A stretch of DNA of 64,000 bases, from positions 620,001-684,000 of the forward strand of contig NZ_JPUX01000001.1 in NCBI RefSeq assembly GCF_000738675.1, read 5' to 3'. Each line of letters begins with the position of its first letter. Position 1 is the first letter of the stretch. The translations under genes and the position numbers were made by a program. Under the pieces are notes generated by a model. That model had not been told where the DNA came from and made no database searches. It was given only the letters and a program-made list of their open reading frames with translations. Of this stretch, positions 1-11,813 are shown one piece after another. This stretch comes from Serratia nematodiphila DZ0503SBS1. Lineage in GTDB: Bacteria > Pseudomonadota > Gammaproteobacteria > Enterobacterales > Enterobacteriaceae.

Positions 1-987
1 GTCAATGTTCATCCCGCCAAGCACGAGGTGCGTTTCCATCAGGCGCGGCTGGTGCACGATTTTATCTACCAGGCGGTGACCACGGTGCTGCAACAGGCCG
101 GTCAGACGCCGTCGCTGCCGCTGACGGAAACGCCGGACGAAGCGCCCGCGCCGGTCTGGCAGCAGGAAAACCGCGTCGCTGCCGGCGGCAACCATTTTTC
201 TCAGCCTGCGCCGCGCCGTGAAACGCCTCCACCGGCCGGCGCCGCCCGCGAGCGGGCGCCGCAGCCGAGCCGGCAAGCGGCGGGCGGCTATCAGAAACGC
301 GAAGGCGAGCTGTACGGTAAACTGATGCAGCCCGCAGCCGAGCCGCCGGCCGAGGCCGCGCCGGAAGTCTCGAGCAAGCCGCCGCTGTTCCCGCCGGCGA
401 AAGCCGCAGCGGAAACGCCGTTGGCGGGTGGCCAGCACAGTTTTGGCCGGGTGTTGATGATCCATCCGCCGTGTTATGCGTTGATTGAACAGTGCCAGCA
501 GCCGGCGTTGCTCAATCTGACGGTGGCGGAACGCTGGCTGCGCCAGGCGCAGCTCAACCCGCCGGCAGAAGGGCTGCGGCCGCAGCCGCTGCTGATCCCA
601 GTCAAGCTGACGTTGGAGAAGAGCGAAGCGGCGGCCATCGCGCGGCATCAGGCGCTGTTGGCGGCGATGGGGCTGGATCTGCAGACGGATCACGGCCGTG
701 TGACGCTGCGCGCAGTGCCTTTACCATTACGCCAACAAAATTTACAAAAACTGATACCCGAACTGTTAGGCTATCTGGCCGAACATCAGGAGATGTCGCC
801 CGCGGTGCTGGCTACCTGGCTCGCTCGCCGCCTTGGCAGCGAACATGAACAGTGGAACACCTCGCAAGCGATACAATTGCTGACCGACGTTGAACGACTT
901 TGCCCGCAGCTGGTCAAATCGCCACCGAGCGGACTTTTACAACCCGTTGATTTACAGGCCGCACTGGCGGCCCTCAAGCATGACTGA
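1..987 (+). CDS. mutL: DNA mismatch repair protein MutL (C-terminal part; 5' end outside window)
   Basis: Open from the first base, reading [12 protein letters not shown], the conserved motif at the end of the MutL ATPase domain, so only the 3' portion is present. A Pro/Ala-rich linker follows, then the dimerisation domain. QPLLIP at 583-600 matches the beta-clamp-binding motif known in E. coli MutL. No DQHAxxERxxYE endonuclease motif is visible, as expected for the enterobacterial type that relies on MutH. MutL couples MutS mismatch recognition to MutH nicking and UvrD loading. The stop codon overlaps the start of miaA, suggesting translational coupling. Confidence 0.97.
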   Translation, partial: VNVHPAKHEVRFHQARLVHDFIYQAVTTVLQQAGQTPSLPLTETPDEAPAPVWQQENRVAAGGNHFSQPAPRRETPPPAGAARERAPQPSRQAAGGYQKREGELYGKLMQPAAEPPAEAAPEVSSKPPLFPPAKAAAETPLAGGQHSFGRVLMIHPPCYALIEQCQQPALLNLTVAERWLRQAQLNPPAEGLRPQPLLIPVKLTLEKSEAAAIARHQALLAAMGLDLQTDHGRVTLRAVPLPLRQQNLQKLIPELLGYLAEHQEMSPAVLATWLARRLGSEHEQWNTSQAIQLLTDVERLCPQLVKSPPSGLLQPVDLQAALAALKHD

Positions 988-1921
988 CACTGAAATGACA
1001 CCACGTCCCCCGGCTATTTTCATCATGGGGCCAACCGCCTCGGGCAAGACCGCGCTGGCGATCGCGCTGCGCGAACGCCTGCCGGTGGAGCTGATCAGCG
1101 TTGATTCCGCGCTGATTTACCGCGGCATGGATATCGGCACCGCCAAGCCGAGCGCCGAAGAATTGGCGCAGGCGCCGCACCGGCTGATCGATATCCGCGA
1201 TCCCGCCGAAGCTTACTCGGCCGCGGAGTTTCGCGCCGATGCGCTGAAAGAGATGGCCGACATCACCGCCGCCGGTCGCATTCCGCTGTTGGTGGGCGGT
1301 ACCATGTTGTATTTCAAGGCGTTGCTGGAAGGATTGTCGCCGTTGCCGTCCGCCGATCCCGCGGTGCGCGAGCGCATCGAACGGCAAGCGGCGGAGCAGG
1401 GCTGGGAGGCGTTGCACCGTCAGTTACAGGCGATCGATCCGGTCGCGGCATTGAGAATTCATCCGAATGATCCGCAGAGACTGTCCAGAGCACTGGAAGT
1501 TTTTTTTATTTCGGGTAAAACTTTAACGGAACTGACTAAAATTTCGGGTGAATCGTTGCCGTATCAAGTTCACCAATTTGCGATAGCGCCGACCAGCCGT
1601 GAGTTGATCCATCAACGCATCGAGCTGCGGTACCATCAAATGTTGGCGGCGGGTTTTGAGACGGAAGCGCGTGCACTTTTCGCACGGGGTGATTTGCATA
1701 CGGACTTGCCCTCCATTCGCTGTGTCGGTTACCGCCAGATGTGGTCATACTTGTCTGGTGAAATTAGTTACGATGAGATGGTTTATCGTGGTATTTGCGC
1801 AACACGTCAGTTGGCTAAACGCCAAATGACCTGGTTACGGGGTTGGGAGTCGGTCCATTGGTTGGACAGTGAAAAGCCGGGAGAGGCTTTGGACTCGGTG
1901 ACACAGGTTGTTAGTGCATAG
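980..1921 (+). CDS. miaA: tRNA dimethylallyltransferase MiaA
   Basis: 313 residues. Transfers a dimethylallyl group to A37 of tRNAs reading codons that begin with U. The P-loop GPTASGKT lies at residues 17-24, followed by the substrate motif [16 protein letters not shown]. The ATG at 980 is chosen because the protein then aligns with E. coli MiaA from its first residues and the start overlaps the mutL stop (ATGACTGA). The 3' half is visibly richer in A/T than the 5' half. In E. coli this segment carries the hfq promoters, including a heat-shock one. Confidence 0.97.
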   Translation: MTDTEMTPRPPAIFIMGPTASGKTALAIALRERLPVELISVDSALIYRGMDIGTAKPSAEELAQAPHRLIDIRDPAEAYSAAEFRADALKEMADITAAGRIPLLVGGTMLYFKALLEGLSPLPSADPAVRERIERQAAEQGWEALHRQLQAIDPVAALRIHPNDPQRLSRALEVFFISGKTLTELTKISGESLPYQVHQFAIAPTSRELIHQRIELRYHQMLAAGFETEARALFARGDLHTDLPSIRCVGYRQMWSYLSGEISYDEMVYRGICATRQLAKRQMTWLRGWESVHWLDSEKPGEALDSVTQVVSA

Positions 1922-2023
1922 GTTGGGTGATTGTGTACAATTGCTGAGTATTCAGCGCGCAAATTTTTTACGTCGTTTATTTTAGAGCCGACAGGTTCTT
2001 AGTTACAAACAACAAGCAAATAA

Positions 2024-2344
<321 letters not shown>

Positions 2345-2368
2345 AGCGCGTTGCAAGTCAACCATGAC

Positions 2369-2404
2369 GGGGAGCATAAGCAGCCGCGGGCTGTTTATGT
2401 CCCC
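2369..2404 (+). other. Intercistronic hairpin between hfq and hflX
   Basis: The arms GGGGAGCATAAGCAGCC and GGCTGTTTATGTCCCC pair with one bulge and one mismatch around a CGCG-containing turn. No T-run follows, so a strong intrinsic terminator is unlikely. A processing, stability or attenuation element between hfq and hflX is a better guess. Confidence 0.6.
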
Positions 2405-2442
2405 CAAACTCACGGTGAGTGTCCGTTTGAGAGGTTGCACGC

Positions 2443-3723
2443 TTGTTTGACCGTTATGAAGCCGGTGAGCAGGCCGTACTGGTTCATATCTATTTCTCGC
2501 AAGACAAAGATACGGAAGACCTCAACGAGTTCGAATCGCTGGTCTCCTCAGCCGGTGTCGAAGCTTTGCAAGTGGTGACTGGTAGCCGCAAAGCCCCGCA
2601 TCCGAAGTACTTTGTCGGCGAAGGAAAGGCCGAAGAAATTGCAGATGCGGTGAAAGCCAGCGGCGCGTCTGTTGTCCTGTTTGATCATTCCCTTTCCCCG
2701 GCGCAGGAAAGAAACCTCGAGCGCCTGTGCGAATGCCGGGTGATCGATCGCACCGGGCTGATTTTAGACATCTTTGCCCAGCGTGCCCGCACCCATGAAG
2801 GTAAGCTGCAGGTGGAGCTGGCGCAGTTGCGTCACATCGCCACGCGCCTGGTTCGCGGCTGGACGCACCTGGAGCGGCAAAAAGGGGGGATTGGCCTGCG
2901 CGGGCCGGGGGAAACCCAGCTTGAGACCGACCGTCGCCTGTTGCGCGATCGCATCAGCTTGATTCTGCGCCGCCTGGAGCGGGTAGAAAAGCAGCGTGAA
3001 CAAGGCCGACGCGCGCGGACCCGCGCCGATGTGCCGACCGTATCGCTGGTGGGCTACACCAACGCCGGCAAATCCACCCTGTTTAACCGAATAACGTCTG
3101 CCGAGGTGTATGCGGCGGACCAGCTATTTGCCACCCTGGATCCTACGTTGCGGCGCATTGACGTGCCGGACGTGGGGGATACCGTGTTGGCGGATACCGT
3201 AGGCTTTATCCGGCACCTGCCGCACGATCTGGTGGCCGCCTTCAAGGCGACGCTGCAGGAAACGCGCCAGGCATCTCTGCTGCTGCACGTCATCGATGCC
3301 GCAGATCCGCGCGTCGATGAGAACATCGAAGCGGTGAACACCGTGCTGGCGGAGATAGACTCGGATGAAATTCCTACACTGTTAGTGATGAACAAAATAG
3401 ATATGCTGGACGATTTTGTGCCGCGTATCGACCGCAACGACGAAAACCTGCCGATCCGGGTGTGGCTGTCCGCCGCCAGCGGAGAGGGTATTCCGTTGCT
3501 GTATCAGGCGTTGACGGAGCGCTTATCGGGGGAGATCGCGCATTACGAATTGCGCTTACCGCCACGGGCAGGCCGTCTTCGCAGCCGTTTTTACCAGCTT
3601 CAGGCGATTGAAAAAGAGTGGAACGAAGAAGACGGCAGCATTGGCGTGGTGGTGCGAATGCCGATCGTCGAATGGCGTCGTCTCTGCAAGCAAGAACAGG
3701 ACCTGATTGACTTTATCGTATGA
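2443..3723 (+). CDS. hflX: Ribosome-splitting GTPase HflX
   Basis: 426 residues starting at TTG; the protein ([17 protein letters not shown]) aligns with E. coli HflX from its first residue. An N-terminal HflX domain with the Gly-rich loop [18 protein letters not shown] precedes a GTPase domain: G1 GYTNAGKST at about residues 203-211, [10 protein letters not shown] as G3 and NKID as G4. HflX dissociates stalled 70S ribosomes after heat shock. It lies between hfq and hflK-hflC as in E. coli. The non-ATG start suggests restrained translation relative to hfq. Confidence 0.96.
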   Translation: MFDRYEAGEQAVLVHIYFSQDKDTEDLNEFESLVSSAGVEALQVVTGSRKAPHPKYFVGEGKAEEIADAVKASGASVVLFDHSLSPAQERNLERLCECRVIDRTGLILDIFAQRARTHEGKLQVELAQLRHIATRLVRGWTHLERQKGGIGLRGPGETQLETDRRLLRDRISLILRRLERVEKQREQGRRARTRADVPTVSLVGYTNAGKSTLFNRITSAEVYAADQLFATLDPTLRRIDVPDVGDTVLADTVGFIRHLPHDLVAAFKATLQETRQASLLLHVIDAADPRVDENIEAVNTVLAEIDSDEIPTLLVMNKIDMLDDFVPRIDRNDENLPIRVWLSAASGEGIPLLYQALTERLSGEIAHYELRLPPRAGRLRSRFYQLQAIEKEWNEEDGSIGVVVRMPIVEWRRLCKQEQDLIDFIV

Positions 3724-3791
3724 TCATATCCTGTTACATTTATGCTTCGCGAAAGCCTGAAGTACCCAATCACAGAATATGGAGCTAAAAC

Positions 3792-5042
3792 ATGGCGTGG
3801 AATCAGCCCGGTAATAACGGACAGGACCGCGACCCGTGGGGGAGCAGCAATAACAATGGCGGCAACTCTGGCGGTAACAACAAAGGCGGTCGTGATCAAG
3901 GGCCACCTGATTTGGACGATATCTTCCGCAAACTGAGCAAGAAATTGAGCGGTTTCGGCGGGGGCAAAGGCTCCAACAGCAATAGCGGCGGCACCGGCAC
4001 CTCTGGTCCGGGCTTCAGCGGCCGCATTATCGGTATCGCGGCGGTCGCCGTGGTGGTGATCTGGGCCGCCAGCGGCTTCTACACCATCAAGGAAGCCGAG
4101 CGCGGCGTCGTGACGCGTTTCGGTAAGTTCAGCCATCTGGTGCAGCCGGGCCTGAACTGGAAGCCGACTTTCATCGACGACGTGCGTCCGGTGAACGTGG
4201 AGTCCGTGCGCGAATTGGCAGCGTCCGGCGTGATGCTGACCTCCGATGAAAACGTGGTGCGCGTGGAAATGAACGTGCAGTACCGCGTGACCAACCCGGA
4301 AGCGTACCTGTTCAGCGTCGTCAATGCCGACGACAGCCTGAGCCAGGCGACCGACAGCGCCCTGCGCGGCGTGATCGGCAAATACTCGATGGACCGCATC
4401 CTGACCGAAGGCCGTACCGTGGTGCGTAACGATACGCAGCGCATGCTGGAAGAGACCATTCGTCCTTACAACATGGGCATCACGCTGCTGGACGTCAACT
4501 TCCAGGCGGCGCGTCCGCCGGAAGAGGTGAAGGCGTCGTTCGACGATGCGATCGCCGCGCGTGAGAACGAGCAGCAATACATCCGTGAAGCGGAAGCTTA
4601 CGCCAACGAAGTTCAGCCGCGTGCGAACGGCCAGGCGCAGCGTCTGCTGGAAGACTCCAAGGCTTATAAGGATCGCACCGTCCTGGAAGCTCAGGGTGAG
4701 GTGGCGCGCTTTGCCAAGCTGTTGCCGGAATACAAGTCTGCACCGCAGATCACCCGCGAGCGTCTGTATATCGAAACCATGGAAAAAGTGCTGGGCCATA
4801 CCCGTAAGGTGTTGGTGAGCGACAAAGGCAACAACCTGATGGTGCTGCCGCTGGATCAGATGCTGCGCGGCCAAGGCGCGGCGACGGAGAGCGGCAACAA
4901 GGATACCAGCCTGATTCGCCTCAATCCGAATCCTGCGCCGGCTGCCAACAGCAGCACTCCGCGCACCAGCGGCGGATCGGTTATGGATCAGCGCCGGGCG
5001 AATGCGCAGCGTGACGACACCACTCGCGTAGGGAGAGAGTAA
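3792..5042 (+). CDS. hflK: FtsH protease modulator HflK
   Basis: 416 residues. A cytoplasmic Gly/Asn-rich N-terminus (about residues 1-76) is followed by one membrane segment (about 79-98) and a periplasmic SPFH/band-7 domain with a long Ala/Glu-rich helical stretch. HflK and HflC form a large membrane cage around FtsH hexamers and limit its access to membrane substrates. Three bases separate it from hflC. ftsH itself is also in this window at 51-53 kb. Confidence 0.97.
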   Translation: MAWNQPGNNGQDRDPWGSSNNNGGNSGGNNKGGRDQGPPDLDDIFRKLSKKLSGFGGGKGSNSNSGGTGTSGPGFSGRIIGIAAVAVVVIWAASGFYTIKEAERGVVTRFGKFSHLVQPGLNWKPTFIDDVRPVNVESVRELAASGVMLTSDENVVRVEMNVQYRVTNPEAYLFSVVNADDSLSQATDSALRGVIGKYSMDRILTEGRTVVRNDTQRMLEETIRPYNMGITLLDVNFQAARPPEEVKASFDDAIAARENEQQYIREAEAYANEVQPRANGQAQRLLEDSKAYKDRTVLEAQGEVARFAKLLPEYKSAPQITRERLYIETMEKVLGHTRKVLVSDKGNNLMVLPLDQMLRGQGAATESGNKDTSLIRLNPNPAPAANSSTPRTSGGSVMDQRRANAQRDDTTRVGRE

Positions 5043-5045
5043 TCA

Positions 5046-6050
5046 ATGCGTAAGTCTTTTGTAGTTATTGTCCTCGCGGTGCTGGTGGTGCTGTACGCTT
5101 CGCTGTTTGTGGTGCAGGAAGGCCAGCGCGGCATCGTGCTGCGCTTCGGCAAGGTGCTGCGCGATGGCGAAAACAAGCCGCTGGTGTATGCGCCGGGTCT
5201 GCACCTCAAGATCCCGTTTATTGAGACCGTGAAGAACCTGGATGCGCGCATCCAGACCATGGACAACCAGGCCGATCGCTTCGTGACCAGCGAGAAGAAA
5301 GACCTGATCGTCGACTCCTATCTGAAATGGCGCATCAGCGATTTCAGCCGTTACTATCTGGCGACCGGCGGCGGCGACGTCTCCCAGGCCGAAGTGCTGC
5401 TGAAACGCAAGTTCAGCGACCGTCTGCGTTCCGAAATCGGCCGCCTGGACGTGAAAGACATCGTGACCGACTCGCGCGGCAAGCTGATGTCTGACGTGCG
5501 TGACGCGCTGAACACCGGCACAGTGGGCGACGGCGAAGAAGTGGCGACCACCGAAGCCGATGACGCTATCGCCTCTGCGGCGGCGCGCGTTGAGCGGGAA
5601 ACCACCGGCAAACAGCCGCAGGTGAACCCGAACAGCATGGCGGCGCTGGGCATCGAAGTGATCGACGTGCGTATCAAGCAGATCAACCTGCCGGCCGAAG
5701 TGTCCGACGCCATCTACCAGCGTATGCGCGCCGAGCGTGAAGCGGTAGCCCGTCGTCTGCGCTCGCAGGGCCAGGAAGAAGCCGAGAAGCTGCGCGCCAG
5801 CGCGGATTACGAAGTGACCCGTACCCTGGCGGAAGCAGAGCGTCAGGCGCGTATCACCCGCGGTGAAGGCGATGCCGAAGCAGCCAAGCTGTTCGCCAAT
5901 GCGTTCAGCCAGGATCCGGACTTCTATGCCTTTATCCGCAGCCTGCGCGCCTATGAAGCCAGCTTCAAGGACAATCAGGACGTGCTGGTACTGAGCCCGG
6001 ACAGCGATTTCTTCCGCTACATGAAGTCGCCTGATACCCTGCGCAAATAA
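5046..6050 (+). CDS. hflC: FtsH protease modulator HflC
   Basis: 334 residues. N-terminal signal-anchor (residues 5-22) then an SPFH domain beginning QEGQRGIVLRFG. A coiled-coil region rich in charged residues (SQGQEEAEKLRASADYEV) precedes the C-terminus. Partner of HflK in the FtsH-HflKC complex. Directly downstream of hflK and followed by a terminator-like hairpin. Confidence 0.97.
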   Translation: MRKSFVVIVLAVLVVLYASLFVVQEGQRGIVLRFGKVLRDGENKPLVYAPGLHLKIPFIETVKNLDARIQTMDNQADRFVTSEKKDLIVDSYLKWRISDFSRYYLATGGGDVSQAEVLLKRKFSDRLRSEIGRLDVKDIVTDSRGKLMSDVRDALNTGTVGDGEEVATTEADDAIASAAARVERETTGKQPQVNPNSMAALGIEVIDVRIKQINLPAEVSDAIYQRMRAEREAVARRLRSQGQEEAEKLRASADYEVTRTLAEAERQARITRGEGDAEAAKLFANAFSQDPDFYAFIRSLRAYEASFKDNQDVLVLSPDSDFFRYMKSPDTLRK

Positions 6051-6071
6051 GCGCGGGAGGCAATCTGAACG

Positions 6072-6105
6072 AGGGCCCGTTTACGCGGGCCCTTTCTCGT
6101 TTTTG
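6072..6105 (+). terminator. Intrinsic terminator after hflC
   Basis: Perfect 8-base stem AGGGCCCG/CGGGCCCT followed by TTCTCGTTTTT. It closes the hfq-hflC operon, although yjeT starts only a few bases later, so some readthrough may be used. Confidence 0.8.
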
Positions 6106-6113
6106 GGGGATGC

Positions 6114-6314
6114 ATGAACTCAACGATTTGGCTGGCGCTCGGGCTGGTTCTGGTGCTGGAAGGATTGGGGCCGATGCTGTTTCCGCAGGCCTGGCGCAAA
6201 ATGATTGTGGCGATGTCGCAGTTGCCGGACGCAACGCTGCGGCGATTTGGCGGTGGAATAGTGGTTGCGGGCTGCGTGATCTACTATATGTTGAGCGGCC
6301 GCACGGGTCTTTAA
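6114..6314 (+). CDS. yjeT: DUF2065 small inner-membrane protein YjeT
   Basis: 66 residues with two predicted hydrophobic helices (about residues 4-22 and 46-61) separated by PQAWRKMIVAMSQLP, a pattern characteristic of the DUF2065 family. Found between hflC and purA as in E. coli. Function unknown. The ATG follows GGGGGATGC closely. Confidence 0.9.
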   Translation: MNSTIWLALGLVLVLEGLGPMLFPQAWRKMIVAMSQLPDATLRRFGGGIVVAGCVIYYMLSGRTGL

Positions 6315-6353
6315 AGTCTAGCCCAAAATTTATGCAATCGTATGCTAAAAGTG

Positions 6354-6382
6354 CTGAAAATCGAAAATTACGGTGGTAGAAT
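6354..6382 (+). promoter_or_regulatory. Candidate sigma-70 promoter for purA
   Basis: CTGAAA, 17 bases, TAGAAT; the -10 ends 30 bases before the purA start. The -35 is only a fair match. Confidence 0.4.
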
Positions 6383-6409
6383 CCATTTTTAAGCAATCGG
6401 TGATTTTGA

Positions 6410-7711
<1,302 letters not shown>

Positions 7712-7730
7712 TCAGGCTTTGCGGCATTAA

Positions 7731-7759
7731 ACAAACCGGGCGCGTCCCGGTTTGTTTTT
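7731..7759 (+). terminator. Intrinsic terminator after purA
   Basis: Perfect 10-base stem ACAAACCGGG/CCCGGTTTGT with a CGCGT loop and a T-rich tail. Confidence 0.93.
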
Positions 7760-7944
7760 ATCCTGACTCCCTCCGATTGCGGTTTCACGTCAAAAAATCC
7801 TTTCATAAACCCGCCTTAGGGCGCGGGATTCGCTAAATAATTAGCGACGAACTCTCCGGCTGGTTTATTATCCAATGAGTAATCTTTTGAATAGCGCCGA
7901 AAAGCGGCGTATCAGACGGGTAAAGTGATACCCAGAGGTAAGAT

Positions 7945-8370
7945 GTGCAGTTAACAAGTTTTACTGATTATGGCCTGCGGGCGTTGATCTACATGGCCTC
8001 GTTGCCGCAGGACAAGATGACCAGCATCTCGGAAGTGACCGAGGTTTATGGCGTGTCTCGCAACCATATGGTGAAGATCATCAATCAGTTGAGCCGGGTA
8101 GGTTTTGTCACGGCGGTGCGCGGTAAGCATGGCGGCATCCGTTTGGGCAAACCGGCCGAGAGCATTCGCCTCGGCGACGTGGTGCGGGCGCTGGAGCCGC
8201 TCGCGCTGGTTAACTGCAGCAGCGAGTTTTGCCACATCACCCCTGCCTGCCGATTGAAGCAGGTGCTCCAACAGGGCGTACAGAATTTCCTTGAAGAGCT
8301 GGATAAGCATACGTTGGCCGACATGGTCGAAGACAATCCGCCGCTCTACAAGCTATTGCTTGTCGAATAA
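7945..8370 (+). CDS. nsrR: Nitric-oxide-sensing repressor NsrR
   Basis: 141 residues, Rrf2 family. Winged helix at the N-terminus ([14 protein letters not shown]...[10 protein letters not shown]) and three cysteines at 91, 96 and 102, the iron-sulphur ligands of E. coli NsrR. It represses NO-detoxification genes and is released when NO attacks the cluster. The start is GTG: the overlapping ATG at 7943 would stop after three codons. Precedes rnr by 59 bases, as in E. coli. Confidence 0.96.
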   Translation: MQLTSFTDYGLRALIYMASLPQDKMTSISEVTEVYGVSRNHMVKIINQLSRVGFVTAVRGKHGGIRLGKPAESIRLGDVVRALEPLALVNCSSEFCHITPACRLKQVLQQGVQNFLEELDKHTLADMVEDNPPLYKLLLVE

Positions 8371-8429
8371 AACGACGTTGAGAAGACAAGGCTCAACGTC
8401 ATCCTGCTGATGACAACGGAGGAACCGCA

Positions 8430-10904
8430 ATGTCACAAGATCCATTCCTGGAACGAGAAGCAGAAAAATACGAATCCCCTATCCCCAGCCGTGAATATAT
8501 CCTGGCCCATTTGGCGAAAAGAGAAACGCCGGCCAGCCGCGAAGAACTGGGCAACGAATTGGGTCTCAGCGGTGAAGAACAGCTGGAAGCGCTGCGCCGC
8601 CGCCTGCGCGCCATGGAGCGCGATGGTCAGTTAGTGTTTACCCGCCGCCAGTGCTACGCGCTGCCGGAACGTTTGGATCTGCTGCGCGGCACGGTGATCG
8701 GCCACCGCGACGGCTACGGCTTCCTGCGCGTCGAAGGCAGCAAAGACGATCTGTACCTGTCCGCCGAACAGATGAAAATGGCGATCCACGGTGACGTGGT
8801 GCTGGCGCAGGCCTTGGGCGCGGACCGTAAAGGGCGCCGCGAAGCGCGCATCGTGCGCGTGCTGGTGCCGAAAACCAGCCAGATTGTCGGCCGCTTCTTC
8901 ATGGACGCCGGTACCGGCTTCGTGGTGCCGGACGATAGCCGTCTGAGCTTCGATATTCTGATCCCGGCGGACAGCGTCAGCGGCGCGCGCATGGGCTTTA
9001 TGGTGGTGGTGGAGCTGACTCAGCGTCCGACTCGCCGCACCAAGGCGGTTGGCAAGATCGTTGAGATCCTCGGCGACAAGATGGGCACCAGCATGGCGGT
9101 GGATATCGCGCTGCGCACCCATGAGATCCCGCATACCTGGCCGCCGCAGGTGGAAAAACAGGTGGCCGATCTCAGCGAACAGGTGCCGGAAGCGGCCAAG
9201 AAGGGCCGCGTCGATCTGCGCAAGCTGCCGTTGGTCACCATCGATGGTGAAGACGCGCGCGACTTCGATGACGCCGTGTACTGCGAGAAAAAACGCGGCG
9301 GCGGTTGGCGCCTGTGGGTGGCGATCGCCGACGTCAGCTACTACGTGCGTCCGCGCACCGCGCTGGACGATGAAGCGCGCAGCCGCGGCAACTCGGTGTA
9401 CTTCCCGTCGCAGGTGATCCCGATGCTGCCGGAAGTGCTGTCCAACGGGCTGTGCTCCCTGAACCCGCAGGTCGATCGCCTGTGCATGGTGTGCGAGATG
9501 ACCATCTCCGCCCAGGGGCGCCTGTCCACGGCCAAGTTCTACGAGGCGGTAATGAGCTCTCACGCCCGCCTGACCTACAACAAGGTGTGGCACATTCTGC
9601 AGGGCGATCAGGAGATGCGCGAGCATTACCATCCGCTGGTCAAGCACCTGGAAGAGCTGCACGCCATGTACAAGGTGCTGGATAAGGCGCGCGCCGAGCG
9701 CGGCGGCATCGCGTTCGAAACCGAAGAAGCCAAATTCATCTTCAACGCCGAGCGTCGCATCGAGCGCGTAGAGCCGACGGTGCGCAACGACGCCCACAAG
9801 CTGATCGAAGAGTGCATGATCATGGCCAACGTGGCGGCCGCGCGCTTCGTCGAGAAACGCAACGAGCCGGCGCTGTACCGCGTGCACGATCGTCCAAGCG
9901 ACGATCACATCTCCGCGTTGCGCAGCGTGCTGAGCGAACTGGGGCTGACGCTGGGCGGCGGCAATAAGCCGCAGCCGAAGGACTATGCGGTGCTGATGGA
10001 TGAAGTGTCTGAGCGCCCTGACCACGAAATGCTGCAAACCATGTTGCTGCGCTCGATGAAACAGGCGATTTACGATCCGGAAAACCGCGGCCACTTCGGC
10101 CTGGCGCTGGCGTCTTACGGCCACTTCACCTCGCCGATCCGCCGTTATCCGGATCTGGCGCTGCACCGCGCGATCAAATATCAGCTGGCCAAAGAACACG
10201 GCGAGCCGAAAGAGCGCTGGACGCCGACCGGCGGCTGGCACAGCGAATTTGAAGAGATGCTGCAGCTGGGCGAACACTGCTCGATGACCGAGCGCCGCGC
10301 GGACGAAGCGACGCGCAACGTCGCCGACTGGTTGAAGTGCGACTTCATGCAGGATCACGTCGGTGAAGTGTTCAGCGGCATCATCTCCAGCGTGACCGGC
10401 TTCGGCTTCTTCGTGCGCCTGAACGATCTGTTTATCGACGGGCTGGTGCACGTATCAACGCTGGATAATGATTACTATCGCTACGATAATATCGGCCAGC
10501 GCCTGATCGGCGAGTCTTCCGGCACGGTCTATCGCCTGGGGGATACGGTGGAGATCCGCGTGGATGCGGTGCATATGGACGAGCGCAAGATCGACTTCGC
10601 GCTGGTATCCAGCACCCGCAAAGCGCGCGGTGAAGGGAAAACCGAGCGCGATCGCGCCAAGAAGGGCGGCCAGCGTACGCTGCGCGACAGCGGCAATGCG
10701 GGGCGCGGCAAGCGCCGCGGCGGCAAACCGCCGGCCAACTTCGAACCGGACAGCGCCTTCCGCAAGCAGGATGACGCCAAGCCTGCGGACAAGGTGAAGA
10801 AGGCGAAGAAGAAGGCCAAGAAAGCGTCTGACAAAACGCGGAAAATCGCGGCGGCGACCAAAGCCAAACGCGCAGCCAAGAAGAAAGGTGCCGAGCAGGC
10901 CTAA
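8430..10904 (+). CDS. rnr: Exoribonuclease R
   Basis: 824 residues. Order: N-terminal helix-turn-helix-like domain, two cold-shock domains, RNB catalytic domain, S1 domain (about residues 644-725), Lys/Arg-rich tail. The catalytic aspartates in [12 protein letters not shown] fall at residues 272, 278, 280 and 281, matching E. coli RNase R. Degrades structured RNA 3' to 5' and acts in rRNA quality control and trans-translation. The tail ([16 protein letters not shown]) is the region that binds SmpB/tmRNA in E. coli. Confidence 0.97.
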   Translation: MSQDPFLEREAEKYESPIPSREYILAHLAKRETPASREELGNELGLSGEEQLEALRRRLRAMERDGQLVFTRRQCYALPERLDLLRGTVIGHRDGYGFLRVEGSKDDLYLSAEQMKMAIHGDVVLAQALGADRKGRREARIVRVLVPKTSQIVGRFFMDAGTGFVVPDDSRLSFDILIPADSVSGARMGFMVVVELTQRPTRRTKAVGKIVEILGDKMGTSMAVDIALRTHEIPHTWPPQVEKQVADLSEQVPEAAKKGRVDLRKLPLVTIDGEDARDFDDAVYCEKKRGGGWRLWVAIADVSYYVRPRTALDDEARSRGNSVYFPSQVIPMLPEVLSNGLCSLNPQVDRLCMVCEMTISAQGRLSTAKFYEAVMSSHARLTYNKVWHILQGDQEMREHYHPLVKHLEELHAMYKVLDKARAERGGIAFETEEAKFIFNAERRIERVEPTVRNDAHKLIEECMIMANVAAARFVEKRNEPALYRVHDRPSDDHISALRSVLSELGLTLGGGNKPQPKDYAVLMDEVSERPDHEMLQTMLLRSMKQAIYDPENRGHFGLALASYGHFTSPIRRYPDLALHRAIKYQLAKEHGEPKERWTPTGGWHSEFEEMLQLGEHCSMTERRADEATRNVADWLKCDFMQDHVGEVFSGIISSVTGFGFFVRLNDLFIDGLVHVSTLDNDYYRYDNIGQRLIGESSGTVYRLGDTVEIRVDAVHMDERKIDFALVSSTRKARGEGKTERDRAKKGGQRTLRDSGNAGRGKRRGGKPPANFEPDSAFRKQDDAKPADKVKKAKKKAKKASDKTRKIAAATKAKRAAKKKGAEQA

Positions 10905-10965
10905 CCTGCCGCACATCGTTACCATCGGCCGGTTATCGCCGGCCGCACGAATTTAAAAGAGCATC

Positions 10966-11697
10966 ATGAGCGAAATTATTTACGGCATCCACGCCGTCAA
11001 AGCCCTGTTAGAGCGCGACCCGCAACGCTTCCTGGAAGTGTTTATCCTGAAAGGCCGCGAAGATCGCCGCCTGCAACCGCTGATCGCCGAGCTGGAAGCG
11101 ACCGGCATCGTGATCCAGGTGGCGAACCGCCAATGGCTGGATGACAAGGTTGAAGGCGCGGTGCACCAGGGGATCATCGCCCGGGTGCGCGAAGGGCGCC
11201 AGTATCAGGAGAACGATCTGCCGGGCCTGCTGGAAAGCGTGGAGACGCCGTTCCTGCTGGTGCTGGACGGCGTGACCGACCCGCATAACCTCGGTGCCTG
11301 CCTGCGCAGCGCCGACGCGGCCGGCGTGCACGCGGTGATCGTGCCGCGTGACCGTTCCGCCCAGTTGAACGCCACCGCCAAGAAAGTGGCCTGCGGCGCC
11401 GCCGAAAACGTGCCGTTGATCCGCGTGACCAACCTGGCGCGCACGCTGCGTCTGCTGCAAGAGATGAATGTCTGGGTGGTGGGCACCGCCGGCGAAGCCG
11501 ACCATACGCTGTATCAAAGCAAAATGACCGGCCCGATGGCGCTGGTGATGGGCGCGGAAGGCGAAGGCATGCGCCGCCTGACCCGCGAACACTGCGACGA
11601 GCTGATCAGCATCCCGATGGCCGGTACCGTCTCTTCGCTGAACGTGTCGGTCGCCACCGGCATCTGCCTGTTCGAAGCGGTGCGTCAGCGCGGCTGA
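10966..11697 (+). CDS. rlmB: 23S rRNA Gm2251 2'-O-methyltransferase RlmB
   Basis: 243 residues. SPOUT (trefoil-knot) methyltransferase with an N-terminal substrate-binding domain. Knot motifs are visible: [31 protein letters not shown] and [15 protein letters not shown]. Methylates the ribose of G2251 in the P-loop of 23S rRNA. Sits 61 bases after rnr, the conserved pairing. Confidence 0.97.
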   Translation: MSEIIYGIHAVKALLERDPQRFLEVFILKGREDRRLQPLIAELEATGIVIQVANRQWLDDKVEGAVHQGIIARVREGRQYQENDLPGLLESVETPFLLVLDGVTDPHNLGACLRSADAAGVHAVIVPRDRSAQLNATAKKVACGAAENVPLIRVTNLARTLRLLQEMNVWVVGTAGEADHTLYQSKMTGPMALVMGAEGEGMRRLTREHCDELISIPMAGTVSSLNVSVATGICLFEAVRQRG

Positions 11698-11705
11698 TTC
11701 TCCTG

Positions 11706-11726
11706 ACGGGGGCGCTGTGCCCCCGT
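11706..11726 (+). terminator. Hairpin terminator after rlmB
   Basis: Perfect 8-base stem ACGGGGGC/GCCCCCGT with a GCTGT loop. The following T-run is poor (TAATT), so efficiency is uncertain. Confidence 0.65.
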
Positions 11727-11813
11727 TAATTCCCCCTCTTGTGATCCCGCCTGCGGCAGAAATCTCTGCGCCGACCATACTTACTCCTGACGCTTTTTTC
11801 AGGGAGCACTCTC

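Noticed and set aside
7931..7965. NsrR-type operator at the nsrR start (AAGATG followed by imperfect symmetry)
   Set aside because: Only one half-site matches; the second half is too poor and overlaps the coding start.
8631..10451. 606-codon frame antisense to rnr
   Set aside because: Mirror frame of RNase R; no recognisable domain.
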